A stretch of 64,000 bases of DNA from Burkholderiales bacterium (GTDB lineage: Bacteria > Pseudomonadota > Gammaproteobacteria > Burkholderiales > WYBJ01). The DNA lies in assembly GCA_020848435.1 (NCBI GenBank), contig JADLAC010000002.1, positions 186,001-250,000 on the forward strand. Reading direction: 5' to 3'. Positions within the stretch are counted from its first letter, which is position 1, and the number at the start of each line of letters is the position of its first letter. Both the position numbers and the translations under genes were made by a program. A model generated the notes under the pieces. The model saw only the letters and a list, made by a program, of their open reading frames with translations, ran no database searches and was not told the origin of the DNA. This document shows, in pieces, positions 26,023-34,680 of the stretch.

Positions 26023-27174
26023 ATCGACTTTCAATTCACCGACGAGCAGAACATCCTGCGCGAGAGCGTGCGCAGGATGATGGACAAGGTCGCCACTCCG
26101 GATTACATCCGCAGACACGACCGCGACCGAACGTTCCCCCACGAGCTGTACCAGGCCTGGGTCGAGCTCGGGCTCCTCAGCATGCCCTTCCCGGAAGCGT
26201 ACGGCGGCTTGGGCGGCAACGCGATCGACATGATGATCATCGCCGAGGAGATCGCGCGCAAGGGCTACGATTTCTATGCTTCCTACGCGGCCGGCGTCTT
26301 CACCGCGCACATGCTGTTGCAGAAGGCCGACGAACCACAAAAGCGAACCTGGCTGCCGCGGTTCTTCGCCGGCGAGATCAAGCTTTCCACCTCGATGTCG
26401 GAGCCCGACGCCGGTTCGGACGTGGGCGCATTGCGCACCAGCGCCGTGCGCGACGGCGAGCACTGGATCATCAACGGGCAGAAGCTGTGGGCGACGGGCG
26501 CGGGCGTGAAGGACAACGTGATCGCACTGTACGTGAAGACCGACGCGAATGCCCACTACCGCAACGGCATTTCGCTTTTTCTGGTCGACAACGATGCGCC
26601 GGGGATGGAGCTGCGCAAGCTGGAAATGCTCGGCCGAAGCAGTGTCGGCACCTATGAGATCTTCTTCAACGACGTGCGCGTGCCGCCGGAACGCCTGGTC
26701 GGCGGGGAAAACCAAGGATGGGGCTGCCTGCTCGCGGGCTTGCAATACGAGCGTTTGACCTCGGCGGCGGGATACTATGGTTGCAGCCAGACGATCATCG
26801 ACTCGGCGCTGCAATATGCCCAAGAGCGCAAGCAGTTCGGCCGCCCGATCGGTACCAACCAGGCGATCGCCCACATGTTCGCCGATATGCAGACCGAGGT
26901 GGACGCAGCGCGCCTGCTGACTTGGCGAGCGGCCTGGCTGATCGCGAACGGCAAGGATGCGCTGCGTGAAATCTCGATGGCGAAGCTGTTCGGTTCCGAG
27001 ACCTATGTGAAGGTTGCGGCGGCAGCGATGCAGATCATGGGCGGCTATGGCTACAACATGGAATTCGACATGCAGCGCCTGTTTCGCGATTCACGCAGCG
27101 TCACCATCGGCGCCGGGACCTCGCAGATGCAGCGCAATCTCATCGCCGCCCTGATGGGGCTCAAGGTGCGATAG
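26023..27174 (+). CDS. Acyl-CoA dehydrogenase, isovaleryl-CoA-dehydrogenase-like, apparent ATC start
   Basis: A FAD-dependent acyl-CoA dehydrogenase of 383 residues if it starts at ATC 26023. That codon stands exactly where the family's initiator Met is expected (DFQFTDEQNILRES follows) and 8 bases after GGGGAG; no NTG codon exists in frame back to the stop at 25960. The first conventional start, GTG at 26068, loses 15 residues of the N-terminal helix. STSMSEPDAGSDVG is the flavin/substrate motif. The usual YEGT catalytic Glu is IGAGT, as in isovaleryl-CoA dehydrogenase, and the alternative base is present as Glu243 in LQYERL. A branched or short acyl-CoA substrate is likely. It follows the crotonase gene. 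Confidence 0.88.
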   Translation: MDFQFTDEQNILRESVRRMMDKVATPDYIRRHDRDRTFPHELYQAWVELGLLSMPFPEAYGGLGGNAIDMMIIAEEIARKGYDFYASYAAGVFTAHMLLQKADEPQKRTWLPRFFAGEIKLSTSMSEPDAGSDVGALRTSAVRDGEHWIINGQKLWATGAGVKDNVIALYVKTDANAHYRNGISLFLVDNDAPGMELRKLEMLGRSSVGTYEIFFNDVRVPPERLVGGENQGWGCLLAGLQYERLTSAAGYYGCSQTIIDSALQYAQERKQFGRPIGTNQAIAHMFADMQTEVDAARLLTWRAAWLIANGKDALREISMAKLFGSETYVKVAAAAMQIMGGYGYNMEFDMQRLFRDSRSVTIGAGTSQMQRNLIAALMGLKVR

Positions 27175-27227
27175 ACGCCTGCAAGGGCACGAAGCGCAAT
27201 GAATTCGGTTCAACGGGAGAACGAGGG

Positions 27228-28040
27228 ATGCGACTGATCAACATCGGGCCTTACACTGGCGCCAAGTCGGCCAACAAGGACGCGAGCGGCCGGCCGATCA
27301 TCGAAGAGCTGATCGACAACATGCGCCGGCGCGGGCAGCTCAAGGGCGTCGAGATCGATGTCGATACCGGCTCGACGATACCGAGCAAGACCGATCGCGA
27401 CGACGACGTGTTGGCGCATATCAGCATCGGCGTGATCGAGAAGATCCGGCACTATTCGGCGCTGAACGAGTACGATGCGATCGTCTGCCGCGGCAGCCTG
27501 GAGCCGGGGTTTTACGCCGGCCGGCAGATCTCCAGGATTCCCGTGGCGTTCGCGCTGCACTCCGCGGTTCATCTCGCGTCCTTGATCGGAGAACGTTTCT
27601 CCATCCTGGATCTGACCGATCCGCTCGCACACATCGCGCGCCGCAACGTCGTGGCCTACGGCTTCGGCGACAAGCTCGCGAGCGTGCGCCGGCTCGATTG
27701 TTCGTCGATCGAGATGGGGTCGCTGCTGTATTCCCGGTCCAAGAAGGAACGCGCGCGCGACCCGAAAGTCAACGCGATCCTCGATGCGGCGATGGCGCAA
27801 TGCACGGCCGCGATAGAAAAGGAACGCGCGGATACCATCATTATCGGCTGCGTTCCCCTGCAGTACCTGGAAGAGGAGATTCGCGAGCGGCTCGACCAGG
27901 CCGGGTACGGCGAAATCCAGATCATCTCGGAGTTCGCCGCCGCCGTGGAGATGGCGCAGGTCATGGTGAACATGAACGTGCGGCAGGCCCCCAGGGCCTA
28001 CCCTGGCGATGCCTTGAAGGCCAAGCCGGAGTTTCGATGA
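27228..28040 (+). CDS. Asp/Glu/hydantoin racemase-family protein
   Basis: A 270-residue protein with the two-cysteine pattern of the cofactor-independent Asp/Glu/hydantoin racemase superfamily: Cys87 in DAIVCRGSLEPG and Cys208 in TIIIGCVPLQYL, with the typical linking stretch ISRIPVAFALHSAVHLASLIGERFSIL. It may epimerise, isomerise (maleate isomerase-like) or decarboxylate (malonate decarboxylase-like) a small acid; the exact reaction cannot be assigned. GGGAGAACGAGGG precedes the ATG. Its TGA overlaps the ATG of the following binding protein by 4 bases (ATGA), so the two are translationally coupled. Confidence 0.82.
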   Translation: MRLINIGPYTGAKSANKDASGRPIIEELIDNMRRRGQLKGVEIDVDTGSTIPSKTDRDDDVLAHISIGVIEKIRHYSALNEYDAIVCRGSLEPGFYAGRQISRIPVAFALHSAVHLASLIGERFSILDLTDPLAHIARRNVVAYGFGDKLASVRRLDCSSIEMGSLLYSRSKKERARDPKVNAILDAAMAQCTAAIEKERADTIIIGCVPLQYLEEEIRERLDQAGYGEIQIISEFAAAVEMAQVMVNMNVRQAPRAYPGDALKAKPEFR

Positions 28041-29026
28041 TGAGCGGCGGGACTCTCGTGCCCACGTGGTGCCGGCGGGCGGGAATGCTCGCCTGGGCGC
28101 TGGCGCCCGCGCTGGCGCCCGCGCAGTCCTATCCGGAGAAACCGATCCGCATGATCGTCGCGGTCCCCGCGGGCGGCTCGCCCGACCGGGGCGCGCGCAT
28201 GGTGCAGCCGGGCTTGTCCAGCGTGTTGGGCCAGCAGATCATCGTCGACAATCGGGGCGGAGCAGGCGGGTTGATCGGCGCGGATCTCGCGGCCAAAGCG
28301 CCTGCCGACGGTTACACGCTCTTCTTCAGCGCGCCCGGGCCGCTCACGGTCATACCGCATGTGCAGAAGCAGGTGCCGTACGACACGCTGAAGGATTTCG
28401 ACCCGATCAGCCTGGTCGCGGTCGGCCCGTTCCTCGTCCTGGTGCATCCGTCGGTGCCCGCGCGCAACGTCAAGGAGCTGATCACGCTCGCCAAGTCGCA
28501 GCCGGGAAAACTGAACTACGCCTCGGCGGGCGTCGGAAGCTCGAACCATCTCGCGACCGAGCTCTTGAAGAGCATGGTCGGCATGGACATCACGCACGTG
28601 CTCTACAAAGGCGCGCCCCAGGCAACGCTCGACGTGCTCGCCGGGAGCGTCGACTTGACGCTCATCTCCATACCCTCGGCACTGCCGCACATGAAATCCG
28701 GACGGCTGCGGGCGCTGGCGATAACCAGCCTGAAGCGTTCGCCCATGCTGCCGGATATCCCGACCGTCAGCGAAGCGGGAATCGCCGGCTACGAGTGGGG
28801 GACCTGGTTCGGGCTGCTCGCGCCGGCGAAGACGCCGGCGCCCATCATTGCCCGGCTACATGCTGCGCTGGTCAAAGTGGTCCGCGGTCCCGAGCTCAAG
28901 ACCCAGTTGGAGTCGCTCGGCTACGATGCGGTCGGCAACACACCGCAGGAATTTGCGGCCGCGATCCGCTCGGAGTGGCATAAGAACGCGAAGGTCGCGA
29001 AGATCGCCGGTGCCAAGGTCGATTGA
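28037..29026 (+). CDS. Bug/TctC-family periplasmic solute-binding protein
   Basis: A 329-residue TTT receptor: signal peptide MLAWALAPALAPAQ, then YPEKPIRMIVAVPAGGSPD, VDNRGGAGGLIG, PADGYTL and HVLYKGAPQATLD. The ATG at 28037 (a second ATG at 28040) overlaps the stop of the racemase-like gene. An MmgE/PrpD gene follows after about 70 bases. The C-terminus GAKVD and the ten bases after it resemble those of the binding protein at 30505, hinting at paralogy. Confidence 0.92.
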   Translation: MMSGGTLVPTWCRRAGMLAWALAPALAPAQSYPEKPIRMIVAVPAGGSPDRGARMVQPGLSSVLGQQIIVDNRGGAGGLIGADLAAKAPADGYTLFFSAPGPLTVIPHVQKQVPYDTLKDFDPISLVAVGPFLVLVHPSVPARNVKELITLAKSQPGKLNYASAGVGSSNHLATELLKSMVGMDITHVLYKGAPQATLDVLAGSVDLTLISIPSALPHMKSGRLRALAITSLKRSPMLPDIPTVSEAGIAGYEWGTWFGLLAPAKTPAPIIARLHAALVKVVRGPELKTQLESLGYDAVGNTPQEFAAAIRSEWHKNAKVAKIAGAKVD

Positions 29027-29096
29027 TATGGCCGATCGCCCCTTTGAATTCTGTGCTGCGTCTCGGCACCTCGAAATGGGATTACGAGAGAGTGAT

Positions 29097-30482
29097 ATGA
29101 AAGCAGAAACGAACGCTTCGCAGCACGCCCTGCGGCTGCTGGAGTTTGCAAGCACGCTGGCCGCGGAACCGCTGCCAAAAGGGATCGCCGCCAGGGCCAA
29201 GCGGTGTCTGCTCGATAACCTGGGATGCGGCTTGTTCGGCGCCAGCCAGCCTTGGTCGCGGATCATGCTCGACGAGGTGCTCGCCGATGCATCCAAGGGC
29301 GCGTGTACCGCGTTCGGGTGCGAGCAAGGATTATCGCCGGTGCTGGCCGCGCTCGCGAACGGCAATGCCATACACGGTTTCGAGCTCGACGATCTCATCC
29401 CGGCAGCGCTGATCCATCCCGGTACGGTTATCGTTCCGGCGGTGCTCGCTGCAGCGGAGGCGAGCGGCGCGTCCGGGAGGCGCGTGCTCGCTGGCTTGGT
29501 GGCCGGTTACGAGGCAGCCGCACGCATCAGTCTGGCGCTCGGGGTCGAGCCCTCGCAGCGCGGGTTCCACAAGACCGGCGTGGTGGGACCGGTGGCAGGG
29601 GCCATCGCGGCCGGCGTCGTCACCGGGCTGGCGATCCCCCAGCTTCAAAGCGCCGTCGGACTGGCATGCTCGATGGCCTCGGGCATCAAGGCCTTCGCGG
29701 GCGGCGGCGGTGGCGGCATGGTGAAGCGCCTGCATGCTGGGCGGGCCGCGGAAGCAGGTGTCCGGGCGGCGCAGCTCGCTCGCCGCGGCTTCACCGGGCC
29801 CGCAACCGCGTTGGACGGTCATCTCGGTCTGCTCGAGGTCTTCAGCGGCGCATCGGCGCAGCGTGAGCACTTGTCGCAGGCTCTCAGCGAACGCTGGTTC
29901 ATCGATGATGTCTGGATCAAGGTGTATCCCCTCTGCGGGTGGATCCAAGGCGTCGCGCAATTGCTGCTGGCGCTGCGTGGTCCGCAGCCCCTCAGCCCGG
30001 CGCAAGTGAAGAAAGTGACGATAGGAACCAGCGCGTTCGCGGTCAAGCACAATGGCAATCGGTCGCCACGCGACGAGATGGAAGCGCAATACAGCATTCC
30101 TTACTGCGCGGGCTTGGCGCTGACCGCGGATCCCGGCGATCCGAAAGCGTTTTTGCTCGAAGCCCTCGCCGATCCCGCCGCGCATGCGCTCTCGGAGCGC
30201 GTCGAGCTGCACGTCGATGCCGAGAGCGAGGCCGTGTATCCCAACCGTTTCGGTTCCCGCATCCGCCTCGAGCTGGCGAACGGGGAGACCAGGCAGGCAT
30301 TCACGCTGGATCCGCACGGGACCGCGACCGATCCGCTCACCGATTCCGAAGTGGCGCAGAAGTTTCTGCGCCTGGCGCGATTGTCGCCCCGCGCCGTGGA
30401 TGCGGCGGCGATCCAACGCCGGGTCGAGGATCTCGATACGTTGAAGAACGTCCACGAGCTGACGTTGCTGTTGCGCGGCTGA
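29097..30482 (+). CDS. MmgE/PrpD family protein
   Basis: A 461-residue family member with IHGFELDDLIPAALIHPG (Glu in the first acidic position, DD retained), a glycine-rich AGGGGGGMVKRLHAGRAA and IKVYPLCGWIQG. The lysine motif KRLHAG is canonical, so it is probably catalytically competent. I chose the ATG at 29097 after ACGAGAGAG; an upstream ATG at 29028 directly follows the preceding stop but its codons look unrelated. It lies between two binding-protein genes. Confidence 0.87.
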   Translation: MKAETNASQHALRLLEFASTLAAEPLPKGIAARAKRCLLDNLGCGLFGASQPWSRIMLDEVLADASKGACTAFGCEQGLSPVLAALANGNAIHGFELDDLIPAALIHPGTVIVPAVLAAAEASGASGRRVLAGLVAGYEAAARISLALGVEPSQRGFHKTGVVGPVAGAIAAGVVTGLAIPQLQSAVGLACSMASGIKAFAGGGGGGMVKRLHAGRAAEAGVRAAQLARRGFTGPATALDGHLGLLEVFSGASAQREHLSQALSERWFIDDVWIKVYPLCGWIQGVAQLLLALRGPQPLSPAQVKKVTIGTSAFAVKHNGNRSPRDEMEAQYSIPYCAGLALTADPGDPKAFLLEALADPAAHALSERVELHVDAESEAVYPNRFGSRIRLELANGETRQAFTLDPHGTATDPLTDSEVAQKFLRLARLSPRAVDAAAIQRRVEDLDTLKNVHELTLLLRG

Positions 30483-30504
30483 TGCATCCCGGCCGGAGGC
30501 CACG

Positions 30505-31575
30505 ATGCGCACGCAGACTCGACAACCGGCTCGCGGCCACGATCGCGCACCGCATGCGCGCTCGCAGGGGAGACGGGACGTCGCGGCGCGCTCTCGATCT
30601 GGCGCGCTGCGCCGGCTCGCGGGCGTGCTGTGCGCTGCGTGGGTCGCCGGTGTGTTCGACGCGGCGGCGCAGCCCTCGGCTTACCCCAGCCGTTCCGTAC
30701 GCATCGTGGTTGCGACCGCTGCGGGATCGGGCGCGGACATCGCCGCGCGCATCCTTGCATCGAGCTTGAGCGCGAGCCTCGGAGCGCAGTTCGTGGTCGA
30801 AAATCGGCCCGGCGCGGCCGGCAACATCGCCGCCGAAGCAACCGCGCGCGCCGCGCCCGACGGGTATACGTTGCTGCTCATGGTCGCCGGGATGACCATC
30901 AATCCGGCGCTCTATTCCAAGCTCAACTACAACATCGAGAAGGATTTCGACCCGGTCGCCCTGGTAGCTTCGGCGCCGCTGGTGCTGGCCATTCACCCCT
31001 CACTGCCCGCGCGCGATCTGAAGGAGCTGATCGCCTTTGCCAAGGCCCGGCCCGGCGAGCTCAACTACGGCTCATCGGGGAGCGGCAGCTCGCCGCACTT
31101 GGCGGCCGAGATGCTCAGGATGCAGGCGGGGATCAACATCGTGCACGTGCCGTACAAAGGCTCGCCGCAAGCGGTGAACGATCTCATCGCGGGTCAAGTC
31201 GCCATGATGCTGGCCGCGCCGTCGTCGCTCATGCCTCACATCGAAAGCAAGCGGCTGCGCGGCTTGGCGGTCGCGAGCCTCAAACCGAGCGACACCACGC
31301 CGGGACTGGCGACGATGTCGGAAGCCGGCCTGCCGGGCTACGAAGCGAGCACGTGGTCGGGGGTCTTGGCCCCGGCCGGTACGCCGAAGGACATCGTCGC
31401 CCGACTCAACCAGGAGATCAACAATGCGCTGCGCCTGCCGCTGGCGAAGAAGCAGCTCGCGGCGCAACGCTTCGATCCCATCCCGAGCACGCAGGCGGAG
31501 TTCCAAGCCTACTTGCGCAGCGAGCTCGCCAAATGGGGCAAGCTGGTGAGGGCCGCCGGCGCGAAAGTCGACTGA
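30505..31575 (+). CDS. Bug/TctC-family periplasmic solute-binding protein
   Basis: A 356-residue TTT receptor with an unusually long basic N-terminal extension (about 37 residues rich in Arg) before the hydrophobic core RLAGVLCAAWVAGVF and site AAAQ/PSAYP. First loop is ATAAGSGAD in place of PGG..D; VENRPGAAGN, APDGYTL and HVPYKGSPQAVN follow. GGAGGCC precedes the ATG at 30505; a later start is possible since the Arg-rich part is unusual for a signal peptide. It ends the plus-strand run that began at 25.1 kb and converges with an MmgE pair. Confidence 0.9.
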   Translation: MRTQTRQPARGHDRAPHARSQGRRDVAARSRSGALRRLAGVLCAAWVAGVFDAAAQPSAYPSRSVRIVVATAAGSGADIAARILASSLSASLGAQFVVENRPGAAGNIAAEATARAAPDGYTLLLMVAGMTINPALYSKLNYNIEKDFDPVALVASAPLVLAIHPSLPARDLKELIAFAKARPGELNYGSSGSGSSPHLAAEMLRMQAGINIVHVPYKGSPQAVNDLIAGQVAMMLAAPSSLMPHIESKRLRGLAVASLKPSDTTPGLATMSEAGLPGYEASTWSGVLAPAGTPKDIVARLNQEINNALRLPLAKKQLAAQRFDPIPSTQAEFQAYLRSELAKWGKLVRAAGAKVD

Positions 31576-31678
31576 TATGGCCCTTTCTGTCAAGCGGGAC
31601 GAGCGATGATGGCGAGTCGAGTCGCGACGCCGTTCGTGGCCGGCCGCCGCCACGTATGGTCAGGCTTGTTGGCGCGCC

Positions 31679-33043
31679 TCACCCGCGGGTGACGCGCGCT
31701 CGATACAGCCTGCGCAGATCGCATACGTCGGCCATCGCCTCGATGCGGTAGAGGCTCGCGATCAGCTCGCGCGAGCGTTTGTCGCCGAGCACGGGTGCCA
31801 TCAGGTCCATCGCCTTCGCGTCTTCCTCGTCGCTGGAAACGGGATTCTCGGAGGTGCCTTTCGCGGCCAGAATGCGATGACGCAATACCCGGCCGTCATC
31901 GAGGGTGATCGCCATTTCGCAACGCCAACGGCGCAAGGCATCGGTCAGTGCCGGATCGCCCACGGTTTCGATGCGCCGGGCCACGGCGAGCACGCGTTCA
32001 TCGGTCATTCGCGAAGCATCGTGTGCCGACGCGAACGTCAGGCCGCCGTCGACCAGCATGACCGCGAGCAGGTGCGGCAGCGAGATGTCGGACATCGTGC
32101 GGCCGGTGACGAGCGCAAGCTCCTTGTCGGGCAATCGGGCGACGATTCTGCGCACGTTCATCGCCTGCAAGCCGTGCCGCCGGATCAGCTCGTGCAGGAC
32201 GTGCAAGGGCCCCTGGATGGGTCCGCCGGCGGACCAGCACTTTATACCTGCACGCATGATCTCGTAGCGCTGTCCCAAGCCTAGCCCGAGCTCGCGCGGA
32301 TCGCCGTCCGGTGAGAAGGTAGCGAACAGGTTATGCTGCCCGGAGAACACATCATCGACACCGCTGAACCCGGATCGAACCATGGACGCCGCCTCCACAC
32401 CGCCTCGGGCCGGCATGCCGCCGACGGCGTATGCCTTTTCGATATGGCGCGAGTCGCGCAATCGCGTGTAGAGCCCGGACGCCTGCTGCCCGGCGTAAGC
32501 GAACACGTGGCGAACCTGTTGCGCGTCGAGCCGCAGCAGCGCGGCCGCACTGGCCGCGGCACCGAATAGATGCCCATAGGTGCTGCTGACGGGTTTGGGC
32601 GCAAGCGCGAGCAGGACGCGCGCACAGACGTCGTAGCCCAGCACCAGCGCGCGTAGGAATGCTCGCCCGCCCAGGCGATGCTGCTCGCAGATCGCGAGCG
32701 CGGCGGGGACGATGCTCGACCCCGGATGCGATCGTGTCGGCGGATGGGTGTCGTCGGTCTCGTCGGCGTGCGCGCTCATGCCGTTGGCCAACGCCGCGTA
32801 CGCTACCGAGGTCAGGATTCCCGTCCCCAGGATACCGGCCTCGCGCCGGGTTCCCAGAGACTTCGCGTAGGCTGCCGCGCGCATCCCGGGGAGGAGCCGC
32901 GATCCGGCGATCATCGCGGCGAAGGTATCGACCAGATGCACGCGGGCGCGCTCTGCGACCTCGGCGGGAAGCGGCTTCGATAGCGCGCCGGCCACGTAGG
33001 CGCTCAGCTTGGACATCGGCGGCGAGACATCATCGGACTTCAT
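31679..33043 (-). CDS. MmgE/PrpD family protein
   Basis: A 454-residue family member: AHADETDDTHPPTRSHPGSS keeps a His and DD pair with altered spacing, the lysine region reads HIEKAYAVGGMPARGG instead of KRLHAG, and IKCWSAGGPIQG replaces YPCC. It thus differs at every active-site motif from its operon neighbour. The ATG at 33043 follows GGGAGA. It starts 40 bases after the stop of the upstream MmgE gene; the two probably form a pair. Confidence 0.87.
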   Translation of the reverse strand: MKSDDVSPPMSKLSAYVAGALSKPLPAEVAERARVHLVDTFAAMIAGSRLLPGMRAAAYAKSLGTRREAGILGTGILTSVAYAALANGMSAHADETDDTHPPTRSHPGSSIVPAALAICEQHRLGGRAFLRALVLGYDVCARVLLALAPKPVSSTYGHLFGAAASAAALLRLDAQQVRHVFAYAGQQASGLYTRLRDSRHIEKAYAVGGMPARGGVEAASMVRSGFSGVDDVFSGQHNLFATFSPDGDPRELGLGLGQRYEIMRAGIKCWSAGGPIQGPLHVLHELIRRHGLQAMNVRRIVARLPDKELALVTGRTMSDISLPHLLAVMLVDGGLTFASAHDASRMTDERVLAVARRIETVGDPALTDALRRWRCEMAITLDDGRVLRHRILAAKGTSENPVSSDEEDAKAMDLMAPVLGDKRSRELIASLYRIEAMADVCDLRRLYRARVTRG

Positions 33044-33083
33044 TTGCTCTCCCTGCGTGCGGCGTTCGGCGGAGGCCCGTGAT

Positions 33084-34460
33084 CTACCCCGTGAAGGGGC
33101 CGGCGAGCGCGGACACGATGCGAGATGCATCCGCTTCGCGCTCGATCGCAAGCACCCTGTCGCGGATCGCGCTCGCGCGCTCCTCCGGCATGACCAGGCA
33201 CGCGTTGTCCATGAATTTCGCAACGATGGCATCGTTAGCTTCCGGGTGGTCCGGGTCGATCACTTCGCGCTGCCGATGCTCTGCGCCGTCCCTGGTCCTG
33301 ATAATGATCTCGCCGCTGCGCAACCGGGGAAAACCGGCCTGTGGATCGACCTCGTAGGTGACTTTATCGGCGAGCGTGTGTATCACCGGATCGTCGAGCG
33401 TTTCCTGCTCCAATTCGCGCAAGCCGAAGCGACCGCGGGCAATACAGCAGGCAAGCGCGTATTGCAGGCTGAACTGGGCCATGTAGCCCGAGGTCGGCCT
33501 GCGCTTGAGGGCGACAGGCTCACAGACCAGCGGGATGGCTCCCTCGCCGACCAGGGCGCGTACCGAAGCCACCTCGCCGGCCGCGATTGCATGCTCGCGG
33601 ATCAGCGCCAGCGTCGCGGTCATGAACGCGTGCGTGAGATGGCCGGCGGGATAGAGCTTGATGGAGATGCGTTCGAGCTGCCAGGTCTCGCCGAGCTCGT
33701 GGCCTATCGATGCCAAGTCAGCATGCGCGAATTGAGCGCCGAGATACGTGGGATAGAAGCCGAAATGACCCTCGTACGCCTCGCTGGGACCGATGAACCC
33801 GCCGCGCGCCATGAAGGCCGCGGCCACGCCTGCATTCGCCGCCCATCCGGGGTGCATGCGCTTGGTCCACGAGCCGTCGCGCAAGGGCTGCATCGTGCCC
33901 GATGCCGTCGACAAGGCGATCCCCTGCGCCATCGTGAGCTGATCGGCGTCGACATTCAGCAGGCGTCCCGCGACCAGCGCGGACGAGAAGCTCGCGCACA
34001 CGCCGGTGGCGTGAAAGCCCGATTTTTGAAACCCGCCCTTGCCGGCGGCGGCCAAGCGCGCGGCGGCCTCGAAGCCGATAATGCACGCGCTCAGCAGCTC
34101 CTCGCCCGTGCGCTTCTGCCGGGCCGCCACGGCGCTGGCGGTCGGTACGGTGCTTGCCGTGACGTGCATCGATCCCGGCAGATAAGTATCGTCATAGTCG
34201 AGGCCATGGATGAGCAAGCCGTTCATGACCACGGCGTCGCGCAGGGACAGCGTGTCCGGAAAGCCGAACACATTCGAATCGCCCGTGCCCAACTGCCTGA
34301 GGCCCTCCAGCGTACGTTGAGCGAACGCGTACTTCCCCGAGGCGAAGGCGATGCCGAGGGCATCGAGAATGAGATGCTTCGCGCGCACGCGCACGCGTTG
34401 CGGAATCGACTCGTGGCGAAGCTCGCGCGTGAACTTCGATAAGGTTTCGGCAATGGACAT
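33084..34460 (-). CDS. MmgE/PrpD family protein
   Basis: A 458-residue family member with near-classical motifs: IHGLDYDDTYLPGSMHVTAS, TKRMHPGWAANAG and IKLYPAGHLTH. It is a good candidate for an active dehydratase. The ATG at 34460 follows GGAG. It is the first gene of a two-gene minus-strand set and is divergent from a Bug gene (220-base gap holding a 14-base palindrome), so the three genes may respond to the same compound. Confidence 0.88.
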   Translation of the reverse strand: MSIAETLSKFTRELRHESIPQRVRVRAKHLILDALGIAFASGKYAFAQRTLEGLRQLGTGDSNVFGFPDTLSLRDAVVMNGLLIHGLDYDDTYLPGSMHVTASTVPTASAVAARQKRTGEELLSACIIGFEAAARLAAAGKGGFQKSGFHATGVCASFSSALVAGRLLNVDADQLTMAQGIALSTASGTMQPLRDGSWTKRMHPGWAANAGVAAAFMARGGFIGPSEAYEGHFGFYPTYLGAQFAHADLASIGHELGETWQLERISIKLYPAGHLTHAFMTATLALIREHAIAAGEVASVRALVGEGAIPLVCEPVALKRRPTSGYMAQFSLQYALACCIARGRFGLRELEQETLDDPVIHTLADKVTYEVDPQAGFPRLRSGEIIIRTRDGAEHRQREVIDPDHPEANDAIVAKFMDNACLVMPEERASAIRDRVLAIEREADASRIVSALAGPFTG

Positions 34461-34601
34461 CGATGCACTCCATGCGGATCAAGCTTGCCTGCCTCGTGCA
34501 TGAATACGCACATGGGGGCCCGGTAGTGCGCCGCCGATCGAGATTCGTGAACTATCCAGGCTGGCATCCGGTGCCGGCTCGCAGCCTGCCCGTTGTACCA
34601 T

Positions 34602-34647
34602 CGTTCGGCCGAACGGAATACAGCCGTGCGCATACACACGTTATACT
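34602..34647 (+). promoter_or_regulatory. Perfect palindrome CGTTCGGCCGAACG upstream of a TATACT box
   Basis: CGTTCGGCCGAACG at 34602-34615 is a perfect 14-base palindrome in the divergent gap between an MmgE pair and a Bug gene. A TATACT -10-like hexamer follows at 34642-34647, 33 bases before the ATG at 34681; no good -35 box is present, which would suit an activator-dependent promoter. It is probably an operator for a dimeric regulator not encoded nearby. Confidence 0.4.
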
Positions 34648-34680
34648 TTTCGGCATCGACGCGGCTATCGGGTCATCCTC

